Assembly: GCA_017506865.1 (NCBI GenBank)
Contig: JAFCMP010000521.1
Location: 558,001-622,000 of the forward strand
Length of the DNA stretch: 64,000 bases
DNA from: Tribonema minus
Lineage: Eukaryota > Sar > Xanthophyceae > Tribonematales > Tribonemataceae
Reading direction: 5' to 3'
Notes under the pieces: generated by a model
Seen by the model: the letters and a program-made list of their open reading frames with translations, nothing else
What the model was told of the DNA's origin: nothing
Database searches by the model: none
Translations under genes and position numbers: made by a program
Part shown: positions 40,301-52,568 of the stretch, piece by piece
Layout: each line of letters starts with the position of its first letter
Position numbering within the stretch: position 1 is the first letter of the stretch

Positions 40301-43300
40301 GGTGGGGCGGCAGCAGCCGCAGCAGCAGTCGATGGGTGAGCCGCGCTTGACAGCGTGGTCTGTGGGTGAGTTTGATAGCATGTTTGTTTAGAAACGCGAT
40401 GGCTGAAGCCGCAGCTGCATTCGATAGGTGAGCTTGGCAGCGTGTGGTGTTGAGAACGGGGCGGCAGCAGCCGCAGCAGCAGCAGTCGATATGTGAGTCG
40501 CGCTTGACAGCGTGGTAGGTGAGCTTGACAGCGTGTGGTGTTCAGTAACGGCAGCGGCCGCAGCAGGCAGCAGCACTCGATAGGTGAGCCGCACTCGGCA
40601 GCGTGACGGAAGATCTTGACAGCGTGTGTGTGGTGTGCAGAAATGGGGCGGCGGCGGCCAGCGGCATTGATGGGTGAGCCGCACCTGACAGCGTGACAGG
40701 TAACCTTGACAGCGTGTGGTGTGCAGTGTGAGGGGCGGCAGCGGGCGGAGCAGCACTTGATAGGTGAGCTTGCCTTGACGTGCAGAAGGGTGGGGGGGCC
40801 CAGTACCGGGGCGTGCAGAAGGGTGGGGGGGCCCAGTACCGGGGCGGGAATAAGGCAGTGTGTGTGTGCGCGTGTGTGTGTGCGTGTCTAGTGCCGGGGC
40901 GGGCTTGAGGTGGCATGGGATGAGCAGCCGGCGCACAGCCTCAGCGCAGCAGCAGCGGGCCGCGAATCGGCCCCTGCAGCATCACTCTCATCGTGGAGCA
41001 CTGCGGACATACCAGAGTTGAAGATGAAGATGCAAAGAAGGGCTGCGGGAACGAAGGTGGCAGGAGAGATGAGCGTCAGTAGGTCACACACGCAGCAGCG
41101 CTTGACCAGTGAGCTTTGCAGATTTGTTCAGTGTGCGTGTGGTGCCAGCATGTTTTCCGTGCTGTGCCTGTGGACCATCCTTGATCGCGGACTGCTTGGT
41201 GTCTTCACATGTATGCCTCTGCAATCACTCACAAGGCCCACAATCATATGTTGAGTTCTTGAAGTCAGGGTCAGGATTGCTGCAGCGTACGCTGCACAGC
41301 CGAAAGGTCCTCCTCAAGGCTTCACATTTAAAGTTTGCAACTGCGGCACACTTGACGGCGAGGTCGACGTTTGAAGAGCTGCTGCAGATGCCGCTCAGCT
41401 ACCTGAGACCCTACCATCGCCAGCAGCAGCGTTTTGAAGGGCACTGCATAGACTCGTTGTGTTCTCCATAAAATTCAAAGGTGCCGCCGACGCTGCCCCC
41501 GCTGCTGCAGTCACCGCCATGGCCGCTTCCTCGGACGCCACGAGACAGCAGCAGCAGCAGCGTCACCAGCAGCAGCAGCAGCGCTCCTCACCGGAACAAC
41601 CTGCCAATGACGCATCGCCCAGGCCCAAAGGCCATGCCGATGCCAGCGCTGTAGGCAACAGAGGCGGCAGCGGCAGTTGCGGCGCTCGTGCAGAAAACGT
41701 AAGGGAGGGCGGCGGCAGCGGTACACCGCGAGCGGCAGCGGTGGCGGCGCCCGCGGCGGCGGCAACTGGCGAGAAAGCACGGCGCGATGGCAGTGGCGAT
41801 GGTGAGCAATGGTGCCTGTTCTCTGGTATAAAATGGTGGCTGTTGGCGACAGAGGAAGCCTTCGGCGGGGGGTACGGGGGGTGGATGATGCTCAGTGCCC
41901 TCACGCATGGGAGCTCTTCTGGGTGTTCAACTGGGTTGCTGCAGCATGCGTCGGCCGCACTCAGACGCATCTCGTGAAGGAGGGGCGTGCGAGAGGCAAC
42001 GGGCTGCCTGGCTCTGCAGAAGGTCTGAGCAGGGTAGTGCGCGTGCCTTTCTGGTAGAAGTATACAAGTAGTTGGAAGTGCCCCTATCCTGACAATCTCG
42101 TGCTGCGACAGCCGTCCTCGGGGATGGCGTAGGAGGACGCTCGAAGTACGAACTTTGCAGATGGGGGATGTGTACTCATGGACGGGGTGGGTGATAAATG
42201 TCGAGGTTGAGTCACCCGCGTGCGCGCCGTACAGTAGCGCCTGCCGCTGAGAGAGAGAGAGCCGAGGCCCGTTTGACTTGTGCGGGAGTCGTAGCAGTCA
42301 GCGCGCTGAGGCTGCCGTTCTGCGACCGGCGTCAGGCGGGTAGGGCATGTATGTAACCTGTGACCAGGTCAACCAACAGTCAGGTTTGTCTCAGCATCAG
42401 CCATGCTCAGGCAGTGTTCTCATGCGCGGCGAAGATGGCGGCGCCGGCGGGCGGCCGCCGCGGGTCTGCAGCCTCGCACGGCATCGTCGGCGCTGCGCGT
42501 CCGCACTGCGCCTATGTCCGCCGCCGCCACTGCCGCCGCCGCGCGCCGCGTGGGTGCGCGCGCATGCTCGCAAGCGCGGACGCTGTCCATGTACCTACAT
42601 ACATACACGTGTCTGCCGAGGCCCACGCCGTGCGCGTCCCTCACACGCAGCGCGTCGCTGGTGCTTCGCCGCCGCCCGCCGCATGCGCTGCAGCCGACGC
42701 GGCCGCCGCCACCGCCGCTGCCGCCGCCACCGCCGCTGCCGCCGCCGCCGCCGTCGTCGACGACGAATCGCCGGCGCAGACCGCGGAAGAGGCGCGACGT
42801 CAGCAAGAGGAGGAGGACGCGCGGCTGGCACGTCAACTTCAAGAGGAGTGGAGTCAGGAGCTGCTGCCGCCGCCGGCGCACGCGAGCGCTGCAGAAGCAG
42901 CGGCGGACGTCCCCGTGACCCACGTGGACAAGGTGAGATGCCGCTGCCGCGCGCGCGGCGTTGCGCGTTGCGCGCGCGTCTGCACTTCTGGGATGGCGCG
43001 ATGCGCCCGTCTCCTGCTACGCAGCTTCAAGTTCACTTGCTCTCGCGGTGATGTTGCCGTGGGCACTGCGGGAGCGTGGCAGGCCGCCCCCCTTGTGGCA
43101 AGCTCAGGTCCTGGAGAGAGATTCATGACTCGTGACTCGTGAGTAGTTCAATGGCGCCAGGTGCCCAGTGCAGTCAGGCAGTCACACATTGCGTTGACGC
43201 AAGGCGCAGCGCGCGCTGAGTTGCGGCAGCACCCCTCCGAGTCTTGAGTTTGCAGGTTGCCCCGCTTTTGAGTATTGGGGTGCGCGGCTGCGACCCGCGG

Positions 43301-44379
43301 CGCTGCAGCGCTCCGCAGCATCTGACACGCAGCGCTCCAGTGCGGCTTGAGAGAATCCAGCTGTGAATTGAGAATGCGCTCGCACTCCTCGGACAAACAC
43401 CAGCTTTGAATTGAGAACGCAGTCGCACGCCCATCCGGACTTGCCAGACGCCACAGGTCGAAGATACTTTGAAGTATGTATATTTTGGTGCGGGGAGCCG
43501 GGCGTTGAACAACGCACGCATTAGAGGCACCACCAGCACATTTGAGCTGCGCTTGCTCTGCCGCTGGTGCAGAGCACGCCCTGGAGTGATTTCGCGGTTC
43601 GCTGCGTGGGAGCTGCTGCCTGGCGCGGCAGCACCGGACTGTCAGCTCATGCCACGTTGCACCCACATACTTCGATGCTCAAAGTACAAGCCTGTCGGAA
43701 CAAGACGAACGAAAATAGCTCTGACGCGGGCTGTGAATCCCGTAGGACATCGCTGGCGGTGGCAGCGCTCGACGAGCTGCGCCAGACGCTCTCCCGCTGC
43801 TGCCGCTGTCGCGCTGCAGTTGTGAGGTTGTGGCCTCTGAGGAGCTGCCGCACTCCCTTCTTGCACCTGAAGAACACGAGCCGACGAGCACCATGCCTTG
43901 GCTTGGTCTCTGCCTTTGGCAGTGCAGTTGATCAACGGTCACAATGTTTCTACTGGTCATTTCTACGAGAACAAAAACACTTAGGCAGCTGATTGGCAGC
44001 ATGGCGATCCTCTTAGGCCCCGTGCGATTTGAAGTAGAAGTATCATTTCGCGGAAACAGTGCGTATATACCTAGACTGCAGCCTCAATGACCGCCTCCCT
44101 CCCACCCGGCACGCGCGCCCTTGCTTGCAGTCCCGCAAGCGCCACTCGACCGGCACCACCGGCGGCGGCGGCGGCAGCAGCAGCAGCAGCAGCAGCAAGA
44201 AGCCGCGCAGCAGCAGCATGGGCGGCAAGCCCAAGTCGCCAGACATCAGGCAGCACATGGGGGGAGAGTCACGCCCGCTCGTGGTGTCGCCGCTGCTCGC
44301 CGCAAAGCAGCAGCGCGTGATCATCAACGTGGAGACGACAGCACGCGCCGCCGCCGCCGCGCCGATCGTCCTCGACTGA
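37384..44379 (+). CDS. NOT4-like C4C4 RING finger protein with MIU-like acidic helices
   Basis: Seven exons join in phase: 37384-37527, 38230-38405, 38818-39036, 40101-40279, 41511-41801, 42694-42932 and 44131-44379, giving about 498 residues. The start is the ATG at 37384. Residues 14-82 hold a cysteine-only RING: CPLC, RCHC, LCEAC, CPQC, like the C4C4 arrangement of CNOT4, so an E3 ubiquitin ligase is likely. Exons 3-6 encode charged helices resembling inverted ubiquitin-interacting motifs: RELRESLEEQERRRQADDRA, DEAARKLAQELQAEEEAAAL, EQEDEKMARQLD, EEDARLARQLQEEW. The rest is low-complexity (Gln, Ala, Gly and Ser runs) and ends PIVLD. Exon 5 could instead stop at a GTAAGG donor (41698), but only the longer form keeps phase with exon 6. 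This domain combination is not one I can name. Confidence 0.8.
38203..38224 (+). other. C-homopolymer polypyrimidine tract before RING-gene exon 2
   Basis: A run of about 20 C, broken only at its start, lies directly before GGCAG at 38225-38229, the acceptor of exon 2. Similar C runs on the coding strand sit at other acceptors in the window (see findings). Confidence 0.85.
38613..38740 (+). repeat. Copy of the acceptor edge of RING-gene exon 3 (parent 38818-39036)
   Basis: CCCCAGCTGTACATGGCACAA followed by TACGGAACTGCCGCTGA reproduces the exon-3 start at 38812-38850 (CCCCAGCTGTACGTGGCGCAA). The resemblance continues through the CCGCCGC stretch to GGGCGCAAGCTGCGAGCTGCGG. The AG acceptor is retained, so it could be a decoy site. 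Confidence 0.85.
39170..39520 (+). repeat. Three copies of the donor edge of RING-gene exon 3
   Basis: GAGCGAGGAGGTGCAGCGGC then AGATCGTGGAGGAGCTGCGGCGGTGAGT at 39310-39358 closely repeats the exon end at 38992-39042. Shorter or more decayed copies lie at about 39173-39196 and 39465-39518. The GTGAGTGTTGAAGTTGAAGT donor flank is conserved in the first two. Confidence 0.85.
40300..40780 (+). repeat. Five or six tandem copies of the donor edge of RING-gene exon 4
   Basis: Units of about 100 bp repeat the exon-4 end (CAGCAGCACTCGATAGGTGAG, parent 40262-40290), each followed by a shared tail (CTTGACAGCGTGTGGTGT). Copies begin near 40308, 40408, 40462, 40553, 40655 and 40738. Most retain GATRGGTGAG, that is, a usable GT donor. 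Confidence 0.9.
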
Positions 44380-46478
44380 GGCGCGCTGCTGCTGCTGCGC
44401 GACACGCTGCACTGCTGCAGTGCTCAATATGTAGCAGATGCTGCAGCGGCGCGCAGGCTGCAGTGGCAGCGGCCGCGACAGCGCTTTTGCGCGGCGGCGT
44501 CAGCAGTAGCAGCAGCAGCAGTGGCCAGAGTGCAGCAGCAGCAGTTGTGGGCGCGGCAGTGTCAGCATGTGCGCGCGCGCCAGCGACCCACGCGGAAGCC
44601 GCCGCGCTCACAGCGAGAGCAAGGCCACGCGCTGCGGCGCAATGCACTGCGATGCACTGAGCATGCGCGCGCTGCGCCCGCCCTCTGCAACTGACGGGTG
44701 GCGTTGCCGCCGCACCGCGCCGGTCGCGCAGGCAGTGGAGTACATGGCATGAGAGCCGCCCCACACGCCCTTCAATCTGGCACCGCGCGCGCGGGAGGGA
44801 CGGAGATAGCGGCAGCGATGCGCACGTAGCCTTCAACAACAGCTCGCAATGTCACAATCCCAGCAGCAACAGCAGCAGCAGTAATTATAGCATGCAGATT
44901 CCTCCTAAGGCCGAATCGATTAAGCTTGTACCTCAGAGAGGCAAGGTGTATATATGCCCCATGCGCATGCGCCACCCGCAGCGGCAGGCGTGCCCTGGGG
45001 TCTGGGTCTGGGTCTGCAAGGCGCGTTGAGTGTTGCGTACGCCTTTGCATTTCTTAGGCAAACGGGTGTGTCCCCGCCCCACACACACACACCGCTGCAT
45101 CGGCAGTCTTAAAAAGTACGTTTCTTGCGCTGGTGAACGCGCCGGCAAGCCGCTGCACTAGGCCACCCGCTGAGCACTTGAGCGTTGCTGCACAGCTGCA
45201 GTGCTCAGCTTAGTGCTGTAGTGTTTGAAGAAATCCACATAGCCTGAATTTTACAGGAGAAGGACATGAGAAGCCTCTGCCACCGTGCGTCTGCACAGCT
45301 TGTGCTTTGCGTGTTTCACTGAACGACTTGAACTTGAAGATGAGCAAGTGTAGTGGCTTGTCGTGCTGTGAATGGCAAGGAGCGCTGGCATGGCAGACGG
45401 CACCTCCTCTGCACACAGGTTGGATCTCCCAATTGCGAACACTGAGTACAAATCTTGAGCGCGTGCGGCAGTGCCATGCGCATATCATGCCTGGCATGAG
45501 AGTTCGTTAGCCTGCGACGATGACGCTCTGGTGTGAGCACTCACTTGTGGCATGCATGGTGCATGCATGGTGCGGTGCCAACAAGCTCTTGGAAACGTTC
45601 TGTTGCCCGAAATGACACAAGCAGGTCCTGCGCTGTGTCTTGCGCCATGCGTGCCACTTGTTCAGAAAGATGATCTACTGCGTTGTTGCTCTGGGACCAC
45701 GGGCATATAGGAGATAGACGACGATTACTCATCACTGTAGGTCCTTCGTGTTGCCAGAGTGTATTTGCAAAAGCTGAATCAGGGGCGTGGGCACAGGCGG
45801 TCGTCTGTGCATGTACACCTCCAGCTATTTACCACGGGGGCAACAAATGTCTGCGTGTGCGCATGTGGCGCGTGTGCAGGCGCGGGGGGGCGGAGGGGAG
45901 GGCAATGAAGCAGGGCGAAGGTTGGTGCCGATGACTGCTTAGGCAGCAGCGCGTCAGCGGCTGCGCAGCTCTGAGGCTGCTGCTGTGACCAGAGTCGCCT
46001 GAAAAAGCGCGGCTGCGATGAGCTGCAGCGGCGCAGCTGCTGAATCTTGGCTTGCCGAAAGGGAAGCTGCGCCAACACCGCTGCCGGCGCCGACGCCGCT
46101 GCTCTCGAGGCGTAACATGGTAATTATAGTCACGCCATTGGTGCACGCGTGCGAGCGTTGAGTCGGCACATGTAAGCATCCTCGCCACTGCGCTCTCGGC
46201 GCAAGACGCAGCGATGTGCTCCTGATCACGATGCGCTGCGACGCCGTGCACAGTGTCGCAACGACAATCCAGGGCGCAGCACTGACTCGGGGGACGCGCG
46301 GGCGCAGGTGAACGCACTGCCATCACTGATGGCGCCAGCAGCAGCGGTCGCTGACGCGGCGGGCGCGCCGGCAGCGCTGAGTGTGCGGCGGCGACGGCTG
46401 GCGCGTGCGCGCGCGGCAGCAATATTGCGCGGCGCGGGCAGCAGCATGTGGAGAGCAGGCAGCGCCGCCGCCGCCGCC
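44380..46478. other. Convergent intergenic region, no gene recognised
   Basis: The region lies between the 3' ends of the RING gene (plus) and the Q-rich gene (minus). Parts are strongly CAG/GCG-rich with long open frames in several phases (44400-44760, 45950-46470), as expected from composition alone. I found no family signature. Confidence 0.4.
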
Positions 46479-47795
46479 TCACGAGAGCTCGCAGATCTTC
46501 TGCCGCACGGAGCGCAGCTGCTCCGCCACGAACGCGACCTCGTCGTGCGCGTCCGTCAGGCCCTCGCGCGCCATGTCGTTGCGCATCTCGCGCAGCCGCG
46601 CAAAGCTGGCAATGTAGTGCTGCAGCGCCTCCGCGCGCCGCGCGATGTCCGTGTTCGCCTGCTGCGCCGCCGCCGGCGCCGCCGCCGCCTCCATGGACGG
46701 CGCCGACGGCAGCAGCGGCGTCGCCGGCGCTGCTGCCGCCGGCGCCATTGAGACTGGTGGCATGCCGCCGCTGCCTACGCTTAGCCTCTGCTGCTGCTGC
46801 TGTTGCTGCTGCAGCAGCTGCTGCTGCTGCAGCAGCTGCTGCTGCTGGTAGTGATGCAACTGCTGCTGAAGCTGCAGTGGCACCTGCTGCGGCGGAAGCT
46901 GCTGCGGCAGAAGCTGCTGCTGCAGCTGCTGCTGCGCCGGCGGCTGCGGCAGCAGCGGCAGCTCGCGCGCGCGCTTGTTTGCGCCGCCGGCGCCCGCCCT
47001 CTCCTGCGCCAGCAGCTGCTGCTGCTGCTGGTGCTGCAGGTGCTGCAGGTGTGTCTGCTGCTGCAGGAGCTGGCGCTCGTGCTGCGGAGCGAGCGGGCGG
47101 TCCGTCTGCTGGCGCTCCTCCAGTACCGCCACGGCCACCTTCATGGCGTCCGCCGCCGATGTTGTCGCCGCTGCGGGCCGCCCCGGTTTCCTGGCGCCGC
47201 CCGCCGCTGCCGCCGCCGCCGCCGAGTCGCGCGCCAGCTGCTCCTGCTCTGCGTTGTAGTACGGGTCGTGGTCGGGGGGCAGCGTGTAGCCCGTCTGCCG
47301 AGCCACCTCTCTCTCGTGGGCGCTGATGGCCTCCCGCAGCTCCTGTTTCTTCTTCTGTCCGACCACGATCTTGCGGGCCTTGCACACCATGACGAGGTCC
47401 TTGCGGGACATGTTGCTCATGTCCACGGGGAAGGGGAACTGGAGCTCTGGATCCCCCGCCGCAGCCGACACTCCTGCGTTGGCCACCGCGACCGCAGCGG
47501 CGACGACTGCTGGCGAGTTGACGCCATCTCCGGACTGGAGATGGGTCGGTGCTGTCTGCACAGGCGGGACTGGAGCGGCAGCAGCCACGGCAGCCACCGG
47601 TGCCGTGGTCGGCTCTGCTTCTGTGGCAGTTGGTGAAGCTGTGTCTGGTGTTGCTGCTGCATCATCGCCGTTGGTGTCGATCGGTGGAACCGCAGCAGGC
47701 AGAATGGCCTGCGGAGGCTGCAGGGGCTGCGTGGGATTCGAGCCCACCTTGACGAGCGTAACCGCTGCCTCTGCTGCATCGTTGGTGTCTGACAT
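46479..47795 (-). CDS. Q-rich nuclear-type protein with SAP-like segment and AT-hook-like motif
   Basis: One uninterrupted frame of 438 codons from the ATG at 47795 (MSDTNDAAEAAVTLVK); an upstream in-frame ATG lies at 47843. The N-terminus is Pro/Ala/Thr-rich. The middle has MSRKDLVMVCKARKIVVGQK then KKQELREAISAHE, spaced like a SAP (helix-turn-helix DNA-binding) motif, followed by ARKPGRPAAAT, an AT-hook-like core. A glutamine-rich region with CTG/CAG runs follows. The C-terminus (ARRAEALQHYIASFARLREM and AEQLRSVRQKICEL) is a likely coiled coil. This suggests a chromatin or transcription cofactor, but no named family was recognised. It is the only intronless long gene here. Confidence 0.65.
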   Translation of the reverse strand: MSDTNDAAEAAVTLVKVGSNPTQPLQPPQAILPAAVPPIDTNGDDAAATPDTASPTATEAEPTTAPVAAVAAAAPVPPVQTAPTHLQSGDGVNSPAVVAAAVAVANAGVSAAAGDPELQFPFPVDMSNMSRKDLVMVCKARKIVVGQKKKQELREAISAHEREVARQTGYTLPPDHDPYYNAEQEQLARDSAAAAAAAGGARKPGRPAAATTSAADAMKVAVAVLEERQQTDRPLAPQHERQLLQQQTHLQHLQHQQQQQLLAQERAGAGGANKRARELPLLPQPPAQQQLQQQLLPQQLPPQQVPLQLQQQLHHYQQQQLLQQQQLLQQQQQQQQRLSVGSGGMPPVSMAPAAAAPATPLLPSAPSMEAAAAPAAAQQANTDIARRAEALQHYIASFARLREMRNDMAREGLTDAHDEVAFVAEQLRSVRQKICELS

Positions 47796-47934
47796 TCTTG
47801 CTTCTTGCGCCTGTTGCGGATGATCGTGAATGAATCGCCTCAAAATGTTTTTTTCATTGCATGGATACTGATCATCATCGTGGCTCCTGAAAGTGACAGT
47901 TGGTTAGAAAGAGTGTGTTCATCATTCAGGTGGC

Positions 47935-48003
47935 AGTGCCTGCTCTACGAGCGTCACTGCTGCCTCTGCCGCATCGTTGGTGTCTAACAGTATGGCTCCT
48001 TAG
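47935..48003 (-). repeat. Copy of the 5' coding edge of the Q-rich gene
   Basis: ACGAGCGTCACTGCTGCCTCTGCCGCATCGTTGGTGTCT here matches 47752-47794 (ACGAGCGTAACCGCTGCCTC...), which codes the first residues of the Q-rich protein. The copy ends in AACAG in place of the ATG complement (GACAT), so it lacks the start codon. It lies about 150 bp upstream of the gene. Confidence 0.8.
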
Positions 48004-51000
48004 AGATTATTGTGCATGAGTTCCATGCATTCAGGTTTCATCGGCTCTAAAATTGACAATCTGGGGTTCAGCACGTCGTTCACCACCAGCTGGTGACATC
48101 ACCTGGTGTCATGCAAGCGACCCAGCTCATGTGGCTGCGGATGCTTTCCGGCAAGAACTCACACAGTCGTGTAGAGATTTCGGAATTTGAAGGTCTTGCC
48201 CACATCGGCTTCAAAAGTGGCAGATGGTCATGTCACAGAAATCCGTAGATGATTGCAGCAGCGAAACGTCGATTGAAAAAAAGTGGCGGCAATGCCTGCG
48301 CTGAATTCTTCCAACTATTTGCATTAAGTCGTGCGTCACAACTGATGTTGGTGCGCACGCCGCTGCCCGGCGGCGCCGGCGGTGCGCGTGGCGTCCCAGC
48401 GCTTCGCGCCTACGGGCAGTTGCATGTGAAACTGTCCAATTGTTCACATCAGTGACCAAACCCACGCGCACCAATGCCCGAAAGCGTAGGTGCACATCAT
48501 CCAGGCTGCACACCATTCCACCGGAATGCACCATTTTCTTGTTCATAACAGAAACGTCCTGCCTCACCGTAGGCACGGCGAGTGCACAGCATCATCAAAA
48601 CCTGGACGAGCACTGCAGTGGGCCCAGACCGAGGACACAGCGCGTCACTTTCTGTGAAATTTCAACATGGGCTTACTCTGTGAGTTGCAGCATGCAGGCA
48701 GCACGCGTCCACCACCGCCGCCGCCAAGTGTTTGCCAAGAGGACCAAAGCCAACATGAGTGTCAACCGGCAGGGGAGGGGCTTGCGCCAGTCTACGACCC
48801 GGCAGACCAGCGCAGGAAGTTCAAGTGGAAAGCAGCCAAAACAGTCTCCCCCCCAGGCATCAAGCCAGTGCTCGATGATCATCGCAAGAGGTGGCAGCAC
48901 TATAGACCCGCTGCCCCCCTGCAGCAGCAGCAGCAGCAGCATTGGCAATGACTACCACCAGCGCCATGCAGCCAAATTGAATGTGGCCCATCAGGTAGTC
49001 TTGCAGGTGCGCGCCGGCTGCCGTGACAGACGACGCAGACGTCATGATATGCGAGCTTGTGTCGTCGGCGCACAGGTGCAGCAGTGGGGACCGCCCGTGA
49101 TGTCGCTGATTTGTGTCTAGCCATCCGGTTCGTCCGCAACAGCCCACATGTTACATGCAAAAAATGCAGCTTTCGAGCGCGCTCTATCCAGCGGCGCAGA
49201 GCGGCATCTGAGGATCACCGGCGGTTTGCTGAAATATGCGGAAGAACAAAACAGCACGGGGAATGGTACGCTGTGAGCAACTGATGTTGCCGCTGGCATG
49301 AGGCGGCTAGGGCTGTTTGTACGCTTTTTGGACACTTCATAATGAAGAACCGCATGAGTTCGCACAATCAGAGACCACAGTCTTATTTCAGGCATCCCAC
49401 ATACTTGTGAGAGACTGGTTCTTATTTCAGGCAAAAAATCATGGTTTCAATGAGGGACGGAAACTGTGCAGCAACTACACATAAATACTACCAATAATAA
49501 ATGTGCCTGCTGTACAATCGCCAAATTCCATGATGAAATTGGTCCAGTAAACCATATAGCACAACATTGGTGAACACGTGGCAGAGGACAAATGCACATC
49601 AGCTAGGGGTCCTGAGTGAACGCAGGGAGAAAAATGCAGCACGCTTGAGCGCGTGCGCGTCAAACGCAACTTGCGGCATGCACCCAGGGGAGTGAATGGA
49701 TGATTCAGCATGCCATGCACGACTGGTTGATGTAAGAACATCATCATCGCATACTATGCCCCCCACAATGGTCGAGCGTATCTGTATCGGTCAGCCGCAT
49801 TGACACAGTTAGATGGGTTAGGAACCTGAGCCTCATGCTGCTTGCATACGTCATTGCATAGACGCCTTGCCGGCATACCCGCAGTGCAAGACGGTCTTAT
49901 TCTGGGCCGCGCTGATGCGCACAGAGCACGCAACACTGCATGCCAGAGCATCATTGTAATCGACATTTTACGGGCGATGTCGCTATGCTGCCATGATCTG
50001 CTTGTGCGTGCTGAGCGACAGAGAGAAATAGCAAACTTCACCTCTGTTTGCACACACCTGCAACGTGTGCATCAGCCAGATGCCTCACCCGAATTGCGTC
50101 TGCTCCAGCACGCCGCTGCGCCTCGCCAATTCCATTTGTCTGGTCCATGGTGGTGCGCGAGCGCCGACGGCCAGCGCATGGAAGAGAAGGAGAACCATAA
50201 CAGAGAACGTCAGTACAGCCACATGGCTCCCCTTGCTTGAAGCGTACAAGCGCAGTCAAAATTGCTGGGCAGCGGCACACTGACGTGATGGAATGACAGG
50301 TATCAGTTGGCGACATTACCGGTCGAGCTGCAGCACACCTGGTGCAGGTCATAAAAAAAAATCAGCTGCCAGCAAGTTAGCACCCAACTGTTGACACCAG
50401 CTGCAACACTTATAAATGGCAAGGGAATTGATGAGGTTGGGGCAGGCATGAAAGGCATGCAGAATTCATGGTTGATGGAGTGCAGCAGATGGTGTGCTGT
50501 TGAGAACAGGACCTGCCAAACTTGTGTGTGGCTGTTTGTGCCACAGTTTCTGGCAGGTGGGTGCTAGGGCGTTGAGTCTGCCCACAACAGCCCCTTGCCA
50601 GTGTGGCAGAGTTCAGCAGCTCAAAGACATGCACTGATCCTGGCTCATCATCAGTGTGGTCTTAAGCCTGGACGCCAACGTCGTCTCTCACGCGTGCTGA
50701 ACTGAACCGAACCAGGATCGCGCGTGAACACCACGCAAACTTACGGGCTGAAAGGCATGCGCCAAGCACAGCAGCAGCAAGCGCAGCGGTCACTCCTTCC
50801 GCGCTCGCTGCGTACGCCTCCTCCCCGCTGCGTTCTCCGACACGCCATATCCGGCGAGTCGCCGAACGATGTTGAAGCTCTGGGGCTGGGGGAGGTTGTG
50901 TCAAAAAGGCTCTTTTGGCATGATGTCGACACGCCATGTCGCGGCGGCCAAGCGGCACGGCACAGCGCGCACGAAGCTGGCAGTAACGTTTTTGTTTAAT

Positions 51001-52568
51001 GGCGCTCGATGAAAGGAAGTCACTGTGCGTGGAGCGCCTTGAACTGAACAACGATACATCGATAGCAGTAAGCGTGCAGTTGCGTGTAGCTGCTGCGCCC
51101 CGGCAGCCTATCTGCTGGCGTATATACCGAGGAGGCCTGTCGACGCCAACAATGCTAGAGCTACGTTCAGTGCTTGCTACCAAACATGACAAGTAATCGC
51201 GCACTTCCGAGGTGCGGATCTCACCGGCGGCGCGGCGGTGGTGTGTCGGAATGGTATTGCGCGGCGTACACCGCTCTTTGCTGCTGCGCGCTTAGACAAC
51301 GCTATGTTTCGGCGCCCACCTCACCAACATTTATGCTTCAAGTTTCGACTTCACTCGCAGACGCTCCCACGAAACGCCTGCAAGAAAAGCCTCTCTCTTT
51401 CTTGCAAGAGCAGACATCTGCTTCCACGGTACTCGTGCACGAGAGCAGGGGTATTGCACGCAGCGCCGGCAGCAGGAAAGAAGCCGCTATTGCAGCAGGT
51501 AAAGATATGTGCGCTCGGCACAGCGTTGTGTGTCTGGCGAGGTCTTGAATAGGTTGCAAACTCGGCGACTGGTTTCTTGCGATAAACAGCTTGACATCTG
51601 TGAGCAGACAGGGGCGGCGGTCGCCGCATGCTTATCATTGCACCTTACTGCTGTTGCAGCATCCTTGCAGAACACCAGAAGCGGAGGTCAAGAGGGAGGC
51701 AACATTGCAAGAGCCCTGGGGGTCTCGTGGGTGCAGAGGCAAGTTTTGCCTGTCATAAAGTGGCCCCAAATATATTTGCTGCATTCTCTTATAGCCATGT
51801 ACACTAAGAATGAGCAAGGCACGAGAGTCTTCAGCTGACTGCAAGTAGTGGTGGCTGTCCTGCATGCAGCTTCCTTTCTGTGTGCCACAGTGTGCAGCTG
51901 CGCGAAGTACCACGGAAGACCTTGCATCATTATGATTGCGCCAGAGACACATCATCCATTTTGAACGAGGTCATTGTAAGCTAGTCTGCGTGTCATTGTG
52001 CTTGCGATGTCAGCGTTAACTGACAATGCAGAATGCTACGCAAACTATTACCCAAGAAGGGATGACATTTGGCAACATCAACCTTCAGCCTGAGGCTATA
52101 GCATATATGGAAGAAGTACACTACAGTTTGCCCTGAATGCAGTGCATTTTTCTCCCATGTTGTGCCGACCAACGATGTTGTTACTCTTATGCCAAACAGG
52201 CACCATGGGCCTCCTGGGCAAATGGGCGGACGCGGGGAGTCGTACCAGTGTGGCAACGTACCAGTGTGGCAACGGCAGCAATCGTGACGGTGGCTGCCGC
52301 GGCGTTTGCCATACGCCACCATCATGTGAACAAGACGGGGAGCAACACAAGGACAACCGGGGGAAATAACAACAGCAACGCAGCACGGTCAGGTAAGCGC
52401 AGGCAACAAGCAAGTTTCTCGCTGGTTGCCAAGTCAGATCATGGCTGCATCATGGCACCATTGCAGGCCCTACACCACCGTCAAAGGCTCACATGTTACG
52501 CTAGTGCACATTACGATGATCCGTCCCATGACACGCGGTGCTTTTCCTCCCCGCGCGCTGCGTCACAG
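48004..52568. other. 4.6-kb region without a recognised gene
   Basis: Only short frames with no family match are present, including one of about 65 codons at 50999-51196 (plus) and one of about 180 codons on the complement at 50662-51204. The missing 5' exon(s) of the downstream coiled-coil gene should lie here. AT content is higher at 49300-49560. No RNA gene was recognised. Confidence 0.4.

Noticed and set aside
41511..41698. GTAAGG donor at 41699 for RING exon 5
   Set aside because: It leaves phase 0, whereas exon 6 needs phase 1; the GTGAGC donor at 41802 fits.
45829..47385. 518-codon Ala/Arg/Gly-rich minus-strand frame overlapping the Q-rich gene
   Set aside because: Composition-driven shadow; the other minus frame has the SAP-like and coiled-coil features and a better start.
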